From Liolophura sinensis (Eukaryota > Mollusca > Polyplacophora > Chitonida > Chitonidae), in NCBI RefSeq assembly GCF_032854445.1, contig NC_088304.1, positions 1-64,000 on the forward strand: a DNA stretch of 64,000 bases, read 5' to 3'. Of this stretch, positions 46,776 through 58,012 are shown piece by piece (the first letter of the stretch is position 1; every line of letters begins with the position of its first letter). The translations under genes were made by a program, and so were the position numbers. The notes under the pieces were generated by a model. The model was not told where the DNA came from. It searched no databases and worked only from the letters and a program-made list of their open reading frames with translations.

Positions 46776-49700
46776 TATATACATGCTCACAGTCGCCAAG
46801 CCCCTTCCTCCAGACAGAAACTGAATATGCGTGTCAGCATATCAAATTCTTCCAGTACGGCTTCAGAACGTTAGGATCTATGCGTCGAAACAGAAATTCG
46901 TATACCACCTGTCAGCCAGTAAGGGAGTTCCGGGTAAATAATCTCCAGGCCAACTACCAAAGAACTAAGAAAGCATAGAAAGTAGAAAAATAGGACGGTA
47001 TCATACAAAGAGAAGCAGTCAACGGTTGTCAATGATGTAGGAAAGACGCATGGTGTGTACTAGGGGACCGAATGAAATCAGTATTCAAGCGATATACCAT
47101 GAAAGAATATAGGTTATAGCTTTTACTGAAGTGATAGAAATTGAAGACTTAAAAAAATTATCATATAAAAATGTTGTAATGTAACAAACTGACACTCTTA
47201 ACGATGTGTTCCGCATTATCAAGGTCACAAATGTATTAATGTCATATTATGTGGCATCAGTCGTCAGGTGGCATAACATTTTAAAATGTAGGAACTCGCA
47301 TTTATATAATACTCCCTGACAAATCATATACTAGTATAATCCTGCTGTTAGCCGTGGTTATATATGACATTGTTTGTAACAACACAGCTCCAAAAGGAGC
47401 GCCTCTAAACTATCTGTGAGCCAGATCTGAAGGTCCCGGTGAAGCGCTACTGTTTTCACAACGTTTCAGTGGAAAGCGATTTAGTCGAAAGCGAATGGAC
47501 TGACTGCACCTATATAAAGGCAGCACCCCTGAAACACAAGAAGCCCCTCTGGAGCGCACAGCTAGCCCCTCTGGAGCGCACAGTTAGCCCCTCTGTACAA
47601 CAAGAAGCCCATCTGGAGCGCTCAGGCAACTCCTCTGAACTCACAGTGACCGCATTGGTGAGCGCATTGGTGAGAGGCTCGCCGTACGTGGGAAGGTCTC
47701 CAAGCATCCTGCCGATGGTCGTAGTGTACCTCCGGGTTCTGTTTGGTTTCCTCCCACCATAATGCTCTCCAACGTCGCACAAGTGAAATACGGTTCAGTA
47801 CGACGTAAATTCTTCGTTTTTAAATTATCAAATTTGATCACATTTTCATGGACAAGTGATATAGCGAATTGTTACATTTATTTATTCCTCAGTGAACCTA
47901 GAGGTAAGGTATACTGGGATCACTGTTTTCCCGCCTTATCCGTCCCTCAGTCTGTCTGTAGACACGATTTTTGTCCATCCATCTTCTCCCAAACTACCAC
48001 GCCGATTTTCATGAAACTTACCATCTGTCTGACTTGTCTTGCCCATCTGCCTGACTTGTCCCTGTGAACTTAACTTGTGTATGTTTAAGTTTAATTATAA
48101 TCGTGTAATTATTTTCATAGTTACCACCGTTTAGGCACTTAGTACAATAATGGATTTTCATGTATAGAGATTTTGTCCATGTAACTCCTGCTAAGGCTAA
48201 ATGTTGAAGGACGGAAGGGGGTATTTAGTGATGTGCTGTTTTTAGTCAAACTGATTAAAGGATTTCGTCATATAAAATGTTAATAACTGAATTTTGACCC
48301 TATTGTATAGATCAAGTTAAGGCACTATACTTTTTATAGGAGAAAAATTGTCTGTTGAGCGCCTCGGCAGCCTCTCCTACCGGGCTGCTTGGCAGAAAGA
48401 GTTTCAAAGCGACTTTGAAACTTTAGAGGAAGTAGACAAATTGTTTAAGTTTGTAAAGCCGCTCAAACAAGGCTGCATGGTAGCACAAAAATGTCTACGT
48501 CTATGAAGCGACTCTAAACCTCTTACTCCTAGCGCTTTGCCGGATAAGGAAAGAGCGCTCTAAGCCTGTGAGGAGCGCCTTTGGAGCTGGCGCGGAACGC
48601 CTTTGGAGCCCACGCGGAACGCATTTAAAGTAGGGGATTTCAGCCAGAGCGGGTGCTACTTTTCGGCTAGGGAAGTATATGCTCTTGCTTGCCATATATA
48701 GTGCTCCTGATATCGTTATATAATGTTTTCTGTACATGTAAACGTTTGGTTACCGTATACATAGATAATGCTTTTTGTACCCATGCATAATAAATTTTTA
48801 ACCATATATGGCACTGCTGGTAGCCATATGTAGCACTGCTGGCAGCCATATACAGGACTACTTGCAACCTTGTGTAATATTACTTGTACACACTATAGAT
48901 TCTAGACTAGCCATTGGTAAAGAGCAGTCACGTGTAGTGGGGACGAATGTTCATACAACACTCGCGTGAACCTACCAAACGGAGCTGTTAGGCCAGTTTG
49001 CAAGTCACAATAATTTCAACATCTAGACGAAAATAAAATGTGCGCATGTTGCCAATGTCATCAAAAGCAAGTAAAACATTTCAGTATTTTGCAGCATACT
49101 AACGACTTAGTCCGAGAAGGAAAAGTGCCAGAATTGTGAATTGCAGTTAAACGCAGCAGTTACTGGTACCTCGACCTAGCTCTGCACAGATTACTGACTC
49201 TTCTTCTGGCGACGCAGTAACATCGGTGATGGGACTTACATGTTTCGGCCTCAGCAAACCCAAATTAGTCCAGAATATAAGCGTCAAGTCCGACATTCCT
49301 ATACCATTCGTAGTCCGTAAAGGGCGTTCCAAGTCGATAATCGCAAGATCCAACAACGTTTAACACTAACTCCCGAAGACAAAGGTATGTAAGAAATTAT
49401 ACAAATAAGAAATAAAGGCGGTAACACACAAGAGAGAAGCGGTCATCAGTTTCCAATGATGTCGGGCAGACAATGAATATTCCAGGCATGAATTCCATAT
49501 CAAAGTTCAAATTTGTAGTCCGTGTAAGCCTCGCATATCCAACAGTAATAATTGCAACTTGACCTAATTTCACCGTATCAAATGGACACAACGACCTCTT
49601 TTGTGATTTTTGCAGTCTGTTCCAATTTCATCTTTCAGGTTTTTTTGTTTTATAGTTCAGACTCGCAAATCCTCTTACATTTATTCTTTAATGGCTATGT

Positions 49701-50418
49701 ACTAGTCTCTTCGGTTAGTCTTGAAGGTTAGCCGCTCTTGGGTTACAGGATATTTTAGGTATCACTATACAAGCACTTATGAAGTTTTCCTAAGCAGTTT
49801 ACATTCAACCCTTCTGTAATGTCTCAAATGTCCTTTTATTTCATGGTAATACCACTACGCCGTGCGTTTGTGAAATATACCAATTCCTTAGAAGTTAATT
49901 CCTAAAATCCAATCAATGTTTGTCCGAAATCAAGATCATGTGCATTGGAGCCCACATTTTAGCGCGTCATCGTATACTGGTGACACTGCGATCGTTTGGT
50001 ATTTTCTCCAGGAAACACGATAAACTTCGCTATCAAACCCGCAGGGTAACTCATAATCTCACAGTAGGCCAATGCATCTGAAGACTCAACGGGAAAAACG
50101 AGTGATGTCAGATTCTGAACATTTTGAGGAAACTGAATTTTTAATTTTGAAACCATAACATCATACTACTGGATGGATTTAATATTGTTTTGATACATGG
50201 ATTTGACTAAGCATGGGATTGGTAACAAATATTCTGCTAACTGGCAATATTTGTGAAGCTTTTACCTTTGTGAAGCTTCGCATTGAGGTAATAATGCATA
50301 CCTGTATGGACATCTCTCATTTTTCCCCTGGAACACAGGAACTCAGAGGTTTTAGGATGCATAGCTAAGCTTACCTATTAAATAAAGTGTTGTAAACCCC
50401 AAAGGTTCCATGAACTGA
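46776..50418. other. Non-coding, dispersed repeats and small minisatellites
   Basis: No supported gene. About 46860-47110 and 49270-49520 are dispersed-family members; the latter is very close to 32060-32310, including the phrase CATATCAAAGTTCAAATT where Penelope copy 2 begins. About 47520-47640 has tandem CCCCTCTGGAGCGCACAG units. About 47640-47830 is a diverged SINE. About 48530-48630 has GGAGCGCCTTTGGAGC-type repeats. About 48780-48860 has GCCATATGTAGCACTGCTGG repeats. Confidence 0.5.
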
Positions 50419-50422
50419 TTAA

Positions 50423-50437
50423 AGGAATACTGTCAAG
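50423..50437. repeat. Left terminal inverted repeat of the Kolobok-type element
   Basis: AGGAATACTGTCAAG, preceded by TTAA at 50419-50422. Confidence 0.92.
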
Positions 50438-50606
50438 GTCTTATGATCATCGGTATTTATTTAATAATTACCTCATAATCCCTCATTATAACGAACCTGG
50501 ATGTTTGTTTACCCCTGGACTCGCTTCCCACGGCGATAGTCGGCTCTCACGCTAGGGAGCCGTCAGCCAGAGTGGAGTTAATGAGGTGCCCGTCACGTGA
50601 TCCCAG

Positions 50607-50614
50607 TGACGTCA
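50607..50614. promoter_or_regulatory. CRE site upstream of the ballast-like gene
   Basis: A perfect palindromic TGACGTCA, the CREB/ATF consensus, lies 81 bp before the ATG at 50696, with an E-box CACGTG at 50594-50599. The 18-bp context (GTGACGTCACCGTAAGAA) is an inverted near-copy of the right-end site, differing at one position. Confidence 0.6.
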
Positions 50615-50695
50615 CCGTAAGAACGGGCACATACTGAACAACACTGTTTCACATACCACATACGATCTTAGGCGCGAAAATACCAAAATAAAATA

Positions 50696-52425
50696 ATGTC
50701 AGACTGTGAAACGGACATACTAGAAATTCCAATGTGTATACCACCTATAGACCCGTACATGTATGATCCTATACGAACGGATTCAGCGCGTGGAACCCAT
50801 GAATTCAGCCCAGTAAACCGTTCCCCTCACTCATCCGACAGCGAGTCTGACCACGTCGACAGCTGTCAGAAACCGGAAGATTTTCGGACCGACAATTTGA
50901 CCTGGTGACTACATTTTATCTCAGTTAATTCCTTGCTATTTTCCGATTTGCTGGCACTATATGGCCTTATGCTGGCCGCCGTGGCAGAAATGAAATATTC
51001 TTGAGTACGGCTTCAACAGCCTATCAAATAAATTGGTCGCAGGTATCCTGGCATTTTCAAAATATCACGGGAGTTAATACAGACCTTTAAATCACAGCAT
51101 TTTAAGTGCAAAACTAGGTTTTGTTGAAGTTCACAAACAGAAAACGATAAGCATACTGTAATTTCTGGTTACTAGGCCTATAAGCCGTAGCTCTCAAATT
51201 ATGGCCCGGTGTTTGTCACTTTTCTTTCCCTTCCTGTGTTATTTATCACTTTGTCCCTGCCGGTGCCTCAAGCAGGTTAGTGCCCTAATATCCTCGGCTT
51301 TGAGGTAATGCCTTGATTCAGAGGTCTGTGTTAACCCACATGTCAAATATTACGATTAAATCATAAGATTCAGTCTTTTGAGATTCACGTAAACTTGGTC
51401 TAAATGTCCGAATATGTAAGTAAAAATTTATCGAGGTGCATATTTGTACAACAGCAAATATGTTACGCCGACAGCTGAAGCTTTGAATCCGCTTCTCATC
51501 GTATCAAGGAATCTGTACCAACATATGTATGATCTTCTCTGAATATCAAATCTGTTTATTTTCAGGTGTGATTGTGAGAACTGTGATATTATGCCAACTA
51601 ACGTAGAATGCCTTTGCTGTCAGGAAGTGCCAAGGATAATAGAAATGACTGACGAAGAGCAGCTAGATATAAATTGCATCACAGAACACGAAGGCTTTAT
51701 TGTAAACTGTACAAACAGACATGTCATCCTAACGTCCATTTATGAGTTTTTGGAAGACTATGGCCCCACCGATGACAATGATCCACCACACAAGTAAGTG
51801 ACATGGAATAAATTTCTAATTTGATAGCATTTATACGAATGCGTAGTACATAATTGCATGTATTAGACAAGAAAATGAACATCTAAAAATGAATCGAAGC
51901 CAGCATGATTTAATTTCAGAGCTCCTGGCAACATTACTCCATCACTGCTGTATCCGTGTGGGCTAACAATTTGATATCAGCTCAGTTTATTTGCATTGAA
52001 AAGTAGTTAGCAACTTTTGCTAAAAAAAAACATAAAAATAAAAAAAAAACTCAAGACAGGGTAATGATGAAAATATTAACACCAGGCCTGCATACATGCA
52101 TAATCAAGTATACAAAATACAACAGATCTGTTTATTTTACCAAGTATATCAATTGTCTCATAGCACCAACCCCTTCTCCACCCCACATATACATAGATCT
52201 ATAAATAAACAATTTTAGCTTTATATCTGCAAACATGTAAGATATTTGTGTCTTTTCTCATCCAGGTTGTACAGGTTTATCGCATACAGGAGATTTACAC
52301 GATGGATATGGCACGAGCTAGGCAGAGGAAACCGAAAGCCAATACCATCGTGTGCCGTAAAGAAGATTCGGGAAGCCTTCCCCAGCCAGGAGTACTGCGG
52401 ATTTCAATACCCCAAGTTTCCGTAG
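50696..52425 (+). CDS. P2X7-ballast-domain-like accessory protein
   Basis: Exons 50696-50904 (donor GTGACT), 51566-51793 (acceptor TTTCAG, donor GTAAGT) and 52266-52425 (acceptor ATCCAG) join in frame to 198 aa. Residues 1-69 are acidic and low complexity. From Trp70 the protein follows the cytoplasmic ballast domain of P2X7 receptors: WCDCENC (70-76), ECLCCQE (84-90), CITEHEGFIVNC (107-118), YRFIAYRRFTRWIW (148-161), IPSCAVKKIREAFP (172-185) and YCGFQYPKF. The P2X7 ballast binds zinc through clustered Cys residues, and the same cluster is kept here. There is no membrane segment and no P2X channel domain, so it is not a receptor. It lies inside the transposon and converges on the transposase. 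A DNA- or protein-binding accessory role is inference. Confidence 0.85.
50956..51033 (+). mobile_element. SINE 3' fragment in Kolobok intron
   Basis: ATGCTGGCCGCCGTGGCAGAA through CTTGAGTACGGC and CAATCAAATAAAT-like sequence matches the 3' portion of the main SINE family, diverged and 5'-truncated. It lies in intron 1 of the ballast-like gene. Confidence 0.7.
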
Positions 52426-52427
52426 AT

Positions 52428-55400
52428 TCATACATCATTGGAGTTTGTTGTCTTCGAAAATCGTGATTTATGTCTCTCTATAAGACAAGCTTTGTCCACA
52501 GGTACGAATCCTGACGTAGTAGGGGCAGGTACCGACAGGTAGCTACTGAGAGCCTCTGAAGCAACCTGGTAGGATGGTAGATCTTTTCTTCGCTGGACGA
52601 GGTTATGGATCAGCAAGTCCACGTATCCTACCATACATAGAAGGATATAAAAAAATATTTTAATATATTTAAACAGATCATGCTTATTCTGTTTTTCAAT
52701 ATTTCCTCAAGAAACTCCCATAAGAAGGTTGCATCAGACAAATTGTTAAAAATAGCACTGACTAAGAAGATTTCTTTTTTTTTTACTTATGTTAACTATT
52801 CTTTTACTTTTTTATTTTGCTGATTTTTTCACATGTATGACTTAATTTTTAATTCTAAAATTAATCAATAGCAGCATCTCAAGTCTGTCTCATAACAACC
52901 ATGAGTGGCAAAAAACAATTCGTAGGTTATCTTGCGCAGAGCCCCTACGTAGTAAGCTTTTAATAACCATCTGACTTCCTGTGGGGTTAACAAGCGCCAG
53001 CTATTGCAAACCATTTGTCAATCACAGTTGGACCAATTACACTGTGTATTTTGCTTAGTTAGGCTGTGTTACCTGAATTGTTTTAATAAAGTATTCCAAA
53101 AAGCCGTACTTGCCTTTATATTTTATGATCACACATTTTAGTTTATTACTAATCATCTCATATCCTGTGTTTTCAACAAAGAACACTTGTTACATCTACG
53201 ATACTGTCATTGATATACACACATTTTGACTGCTCAACATAAGTGTTCAATTTGTTTGTAAATATTCTAATCTGAAAATCTGTACTTGTCTGTCTACATT
53301 AGTTACATGTATATCACAAAACTTACCAAATGACGGACCAGTGCTAATCGGCTTCACTACAGCCTCCAGACCTTTCTTTGCTTTTGGATAGCAAAGCTGC
53401 CAACGAACTCTGCCATCTGATGTCGTGTCACGTGGCTTCCTGCTGTTCTCATTGTAATGTAGTCCAGCTAAGTACAATCTGAAAAACATAAATTTCACAG
53501 GTGAGTTACGAGCATTAACAAAATGAGTCTCATGTTTTTTAGTTGAGATATTTTATCGTGAGCCTACTGATTGTGTTTTTCTTACTATGTCTTTATTTAG
53601 GATATGGTGGGTTCATTTTCGGACAGCCATAATCCCTGTGATTTACTGGGGAATATAAAGCCCTGCACACCTAACATTTTTGCACATTTTGAAAGTCAAA
53701 GAAAACCTCATACCTGGCCAGCATGGATTCGAAGAAGAAGTGTGTACTCTTTGGTGCAAAATGGTTGACAATATTGTGGTACACCTCGAGACCATATGTC
53801 TGATGGAATGGAGACAACTTCTCGATGTCCTTCATTAGGAATGGGCTGGTGACGACACTACATAGGAGCTTGTATGGGCGGGATCCTGCAAACAATATGT
53901 TTATAAGTCAAAACATTCATTACAGATAAATATTTAAACAGGTTCATTAACTGACATTATTCATACCTACAATGATTACAGACATAAAAAAATGTTATCT
54001 TTTAAATTAGAAATTTAACAATTTCCAACAACCGACATTTTGCGCTATTACAAATCCCATAAAATTACTCAAGGGTAGATAAATAAATGCAAACCATCAA
54101 AACACCAATACCAAAACTACCAATGGAAATACATAAAAATGTATGCAGTTAAAGAATGTCAGTTCTGACATATACCTTCTTCCATCCAATTTCTTTGGTT
54201 ATCCTCTAAAGGGCCATGTCTGCACTCCGGATACTTCTCACTAGGGTGTGTGTGGATGTTCCGGATATGGCGGGTAAGCGACTGCCACTTTGCCAGCTTC
54301 ATCTCGCCATCATTGGCAGAGGTGGACGCCGCCCAGTATAGGTGTGTTGAAACACTTTTTATCCAAGGCTTAATAGCCTCTGCCCCCTTTTTCTTTGCCA
54401 AACCCTCTAACTTTCTCGATACACCTGGGGAGGTAAAACAGAATATCTAACCAACAATGACTTGTTTACAACAAATAGGTTTCACTCTAATAGTTTAATG
54501 CCTACCGTCAATCTTAGTATCTGACATTAGGAGCAAGTACAATCAACGCTCACAATAAGTGACATAGCTGACAGTCTTACCTTTTGCAACATGCCATACA
54601 TCGAAGTTGTGAATAATCTCCTCTTCTCCTTTCATAAATTTTTTCACCATGACATGTCTGTCAGTGATGAGTGACTTGATATTCAGTCTTTCTGCTTTCA
54701 ACTTTAGTAGCCCACGCTTCAGGCCCTCAAGCTCCATATGCGTTGAGCCTTTTACTTCATTACACTGTTGAAGAGAAGAAAAATAATATACATTCAAACC
54801 TTTGTGTGAAATGGAGGTATTTATTGAATAAATCTTTTATCAATCACAGGTAAGAATTAGAAACAAAAAAATCATCCGTAATCCGAAAGACACAAAAACA
54901 GTGATAAAAATTTAGAATTCTTTGAGGGGTTACCTGTATTACCTGAATGTCCAGAACTGTCTGGGAGTTTAGGTCCATGAGGCTATAAGACCCATACTTT
55001 GCACTGTATCCTGGGGAATCACATCGGGCATCACCTCCCAAGATCAGCTGCTTGCCAAGTCTCTCCACAACATTTCGCTGTCCCTCAAAGTTCCAAACTT
55101 CCACCACAGAAGGGACAAGGTAAGATTTCTGGATCCGGAAAAATGTCCGTTTGCTGAACGTTTGAAGCTTTAGTATCTCGAAGAGACGAATAACCTGTAG
55201 GCAGATGGAAATATGTATGATAAATTATTTCCGGTATTGAATGATATGAGTGTGTTCTTAGTACTCATCAATATCTATACTGTGTTGCATTCCTATTGGT
55301 ATATAACAAATACATATTGCTTTCACATACCTTGGAAGCATTTGATCCACTGAAAAAATATGGCAGCAGCCGTAGTTAGGTTTCCCCAAGGAAGGCTGTA

Positions 55401-57150
55401 ATGGGTTGACTGGCTCTTCCATTCCAACACATGACCAGCAGAACATGTTGACATGGTAGAAACCATCATGCCTTGGCAGTGATGAACCACTGTATCACAG
55501 TGTCTTCCACACCTCTGACAGGTCTTCAGCAAAGCACATAAAGCTGACTCAGACACCAGGAACTGTTTTTCGTCTGAGGGCCTTACAACTTCCCCAAGCG
55601 GGAAAGCAACTGTTTCGTCATCACTTTCACTGCCGCTGTCGTCTGGGTCACTTTCCACTAAAAAATCTGGATCATTTTGAAAGGTATCAACTTCATCTTC
55701 GTCATCGCTCATTTCATCATCACATTCTCTCAGAGGTGGCTTTGCAACCGGTTTGCCTTTCAATAAATCACACTGGATCCCCACTGTTCGCACTTGTGGC
55801 TTTGCTTGAATCCGCCGTGTCCTATAGAAATAGGTAAATAATATCACATCATTATTTCCAGTGTGCACTTGTTTTGAATCTTTGCAGCCATAGGTGATAC
55901 AGTTCAGGTACAATAAAATGCACCTAGATCAACATACAAACTTTATCAAGAGAAGACAAACTTAAATGACACATTATTTACTGACATATATCTTTGGCCT
56001 AATAGCAAAAATAAGTTTTACATCATGTTATGTATGTATACACGTCATGAAAGATAGTCACCTCTTAGATATTGTCTTCAAGGGTGCCTTTCCAATTTGG
56101 GTTGCCACTGATCTAGTTACAGGTGCTTCTATAACAACCTTCTCTGTCATCACGTGAAAGCTTTCAGCTTCAGAAGGTAAATGGCTATTTTCTCCAGATG
56201 TCTCAGGATCAGCATTTTCCTTGTCTTTTTCGAATTCCTCCAGGAGTTCATCCAGTGCCTAAATAGTGAAATAAGTGTTTAAATACAATATACATAAAAA
56301 AATAATAATTTTATGAACTAATGCTTATTGATTATGTTGAACCACAGTAAAAAATATTCCACATATGGTAGCATTGTGGTAGCTTTAATACTAGGTAGAA
56401 GTGAACTGGTGAATACTATTGTTTCTATAAAAAAATGTAAAGATGTGACAAACTGTTTATAATTTAACATCTTCAGTCGCAGTTATACAGGGCTAAACTG
56501 AAAAACCATACCAAAAGTACATATAACTTTGCAGACACGCCGCAGGATTATTATAAATTAAAAATAACACCGTATACTACTTTTTAATAGTAACTGGACT
56601 ACATGACAACATAGCTATATATAGGCCTATATATTATCATTATGTACTCTATACTTTGCTCTGAGACTTTTACTGTAGTTTTCAACAGTTTTATTGTTGA
56701 AAAAATTAACTGGGAAAATTCAGTTTTTTACAATATTTGCGAAATCATTTTGACACCTACCCTCTTCCTGTTACGTTTTGTGAAAGCTTTTCTGTGGGGT
56801 GTGCTGACAGGTCGAACAGACTGTTGTTGTTGTTGTTGTTGTTTCGGTACTTCAGACAAAGGACTCGATATCTCAATTGACAGGGGAATGTCCGGTACAG
56901 CACCTGTTGTTAGCCGTGCTACTGCATTTTCATAGCCCAGGCTCGCCAACTTCTCTGGGTCTCGATCAAACATGCATTTGGAGAAATGCTTACTGCACAG
57001 TTTGTGGTGGTACTTGAGATCGAAGTCCCTCTTGCAATAATGAAGCCAGACTTTCCTCGTGGTCGCATCTTTTGGAAAGGCAAAGAAAGAAATTCCACCT
57101 CCCTTGACAAGCTGACTGTTGCATCCGTAAGCTGCACAGATCACAGGCAT
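52428..57150 (-). pseudogene. THAP-DDE (Kolobok-type) transposase, one frameshift
   Basis: Nine exons on minus with consensus splice sites: 57150-56761, 56258-56062, 55821-55331, 55194-54934, 54764-54581, 54424-54176, 53885-53714, 53478-53327 and 52627-52428. Together they give 764 aa if one extra A in the A6 tract at 55353-55358 is discounted; as written, that base shifts the frame at the end of exon 3 (FFQWIKCFQ where FSGSNASK fits the next exon). Residues 1-92 are a THAP zinc finger (Cys5, Cys10, Cys52, His55, then AVPDIP). Then come a poly-Gln run, an acidic stretch and a Cys-rich knuckle (CQRCGRHCDTVVHHC). The DDE candidates are Asp in GGDARCDSPG (about 414/418), Asp in LITDRHVMV (about 481) and Glu in HYNENS (about 658). 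It binds and cuts element ends by inference from the family. Confidence 0.82.
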
Positions 57151-57274
57151 AACTACCTTTCAAAAATTTCTCAAACAACAGCAAATTTGGGTCGAAATAA
57201 ATGCCTTTTGGTCGCGTGTTTATAGCCTTCTATTATAGAACTTCTGCACGCATGGAGCCAGAGTCTTCTTACCG

Positions 57275-57282
57275 TGACGTCA
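57275..57282. promoter_or_regulatory. CRE site upstream of the transposase gene
   Basis: A perfect TGACGTCA about 125 bp before the transposase ATG (57150). With TTCTTACC next to it, it mirrors the left-end copy in inverted orientation. Confidence 0.6.
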
Positions 57283-57450
57283 CGGGCTCAGCAGCCTCGC
57301 TTTGAAATTCACAATATGCATATTCAGCCGAGCGGTATTCGTCGCCGGTTGCATCAGAACGACTACAAGCAGGCCGTTTGTGGTTACAGGGGCCCAAATA
57401 CTATCAATATGATCTTTTTAAACAGTTTGGAGGAACAAATAATTTATTTT

Positions 57451-57465
57451 CTTGACAGTATTCCT
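57451..57465. repeat. Right terminal inverted repeat of the Kolobok-type element
   Basis: CTTGACAGTATTCCT, an exact complement of the left end, followed by TTAA at 57466-57469. Confidence 0.92.
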
Positions 57466-57469
57466 TTAA

Positions 57470-57740
57470 GTGAGTTCTTGTATGGTCTGCTAAGCGGTAT
57501 TTCTGCTATATAACGGTACCAGTATCTCCGTCTTTAAAGGTGAGTTCATATCACTACACGCTAGTGTGCTCTCGTTATCAGAGTTTCACACCGAAGACAC
57601 AAGACCAAACAGATAATGTATAAACCCATGTATACCGAGTGCTACTTCAGGACACAATGAGCCTAGTTTTTAAGTATAATCTAACCCAGAATTGAACCTG
57701 CAACTCCCGATTACGAGAGGATTGCTTAACAGTCCTATAC
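57470..57740. other. Non-coding spacer
   Basis: No feature recognised between the Kolobok right end and the SINE. Confidence 0.4.
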
Positions 57741-58012
57741 TGGTTTGTTTGTTTGTTTGTTTGATTGGAGTTTTACGCCGGGCTCAAGATTATTTCACTC
57801 ACATGACGCCGTGCCAGCATAAGTGTTGGAGGAAACCGGGCTGCGCCTGGGGAGGAAGCCAGAACCTTCAGTAGGTTGCTGGCAAACCTTCGCTCGTAAA
57901 TCTGGAGGCAAAGCCAATGGCAGCTAGATTTGAACTCACAACCTCATTGGTGCTATGCTACAGCGTTCATTGTACAATGCACGCTAACCGCTCGGCCACG
58001 AAGGCCCCTTCT
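57741..58012 (-). mobile_element. tRNA-derived SINE, minus orientation
   Basis: On the minus strand it begins GGGGCCTTCGTGGCCGAGCGG (tRNA-Ser-like A box) with a B box in GTTGTGAGTTCAAATCTAG. It ends in the CCCGGCGTAAAACTCCAATC type of 3' end and a (CAAA)n tail. It is a subfamily sister of the copies at 33088 and 59870. It is not a functional tRNA, since no acceptor stem closes. Confidence 0.8.

Larger units (their letters stand above)
50423..57465. mobile_element. Kolobok-type transposon with a P2X7-ballast-like gene
   Basis: The 7,043-bp element has perfect 15-bp termini (AGGAATACTGTCAAG at the left, its complement at the right). TTAA lies directly outside at 50419-50422 and 57466-57469, the duplication used by Kolobok and piggyBac elements. 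The minus strand encodes a THAP-domain transposase with a GDxRxDSPG motif, which I assign to Kolobok. The plus strand encodes a 198-aa cysteine-rich protein. The two genes fill the element and meet tail to tail. A subterminal inverted repeat with TGACGTCA lies near both ends (50607-50614 and 57275-57282). An old SINE scrap sits in the first plus-gene intron (50956-51033). The superfamily name rests on the TTAA, the THAP domain and the motif together. Confidence 0.85.

Noticed and set aside
47439-47762. 107-codon frame
   Set aside because: It runs through a GGAGCGC minisatellite into a diverged SINE.
50696-52425. Calling the plus-strand gene a P2X7 receptor
   Set aside because: Only the cytoplasmic ballast-like domain is present; there is no channel domain or membrane segment in any frame.
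57741-58012. A tRNA-Ser gene on the minus strand
   Set aside because: A- and B-box-like sequences are present but no cloverleaf closes, and the sequence continues into a SINE body and tail.
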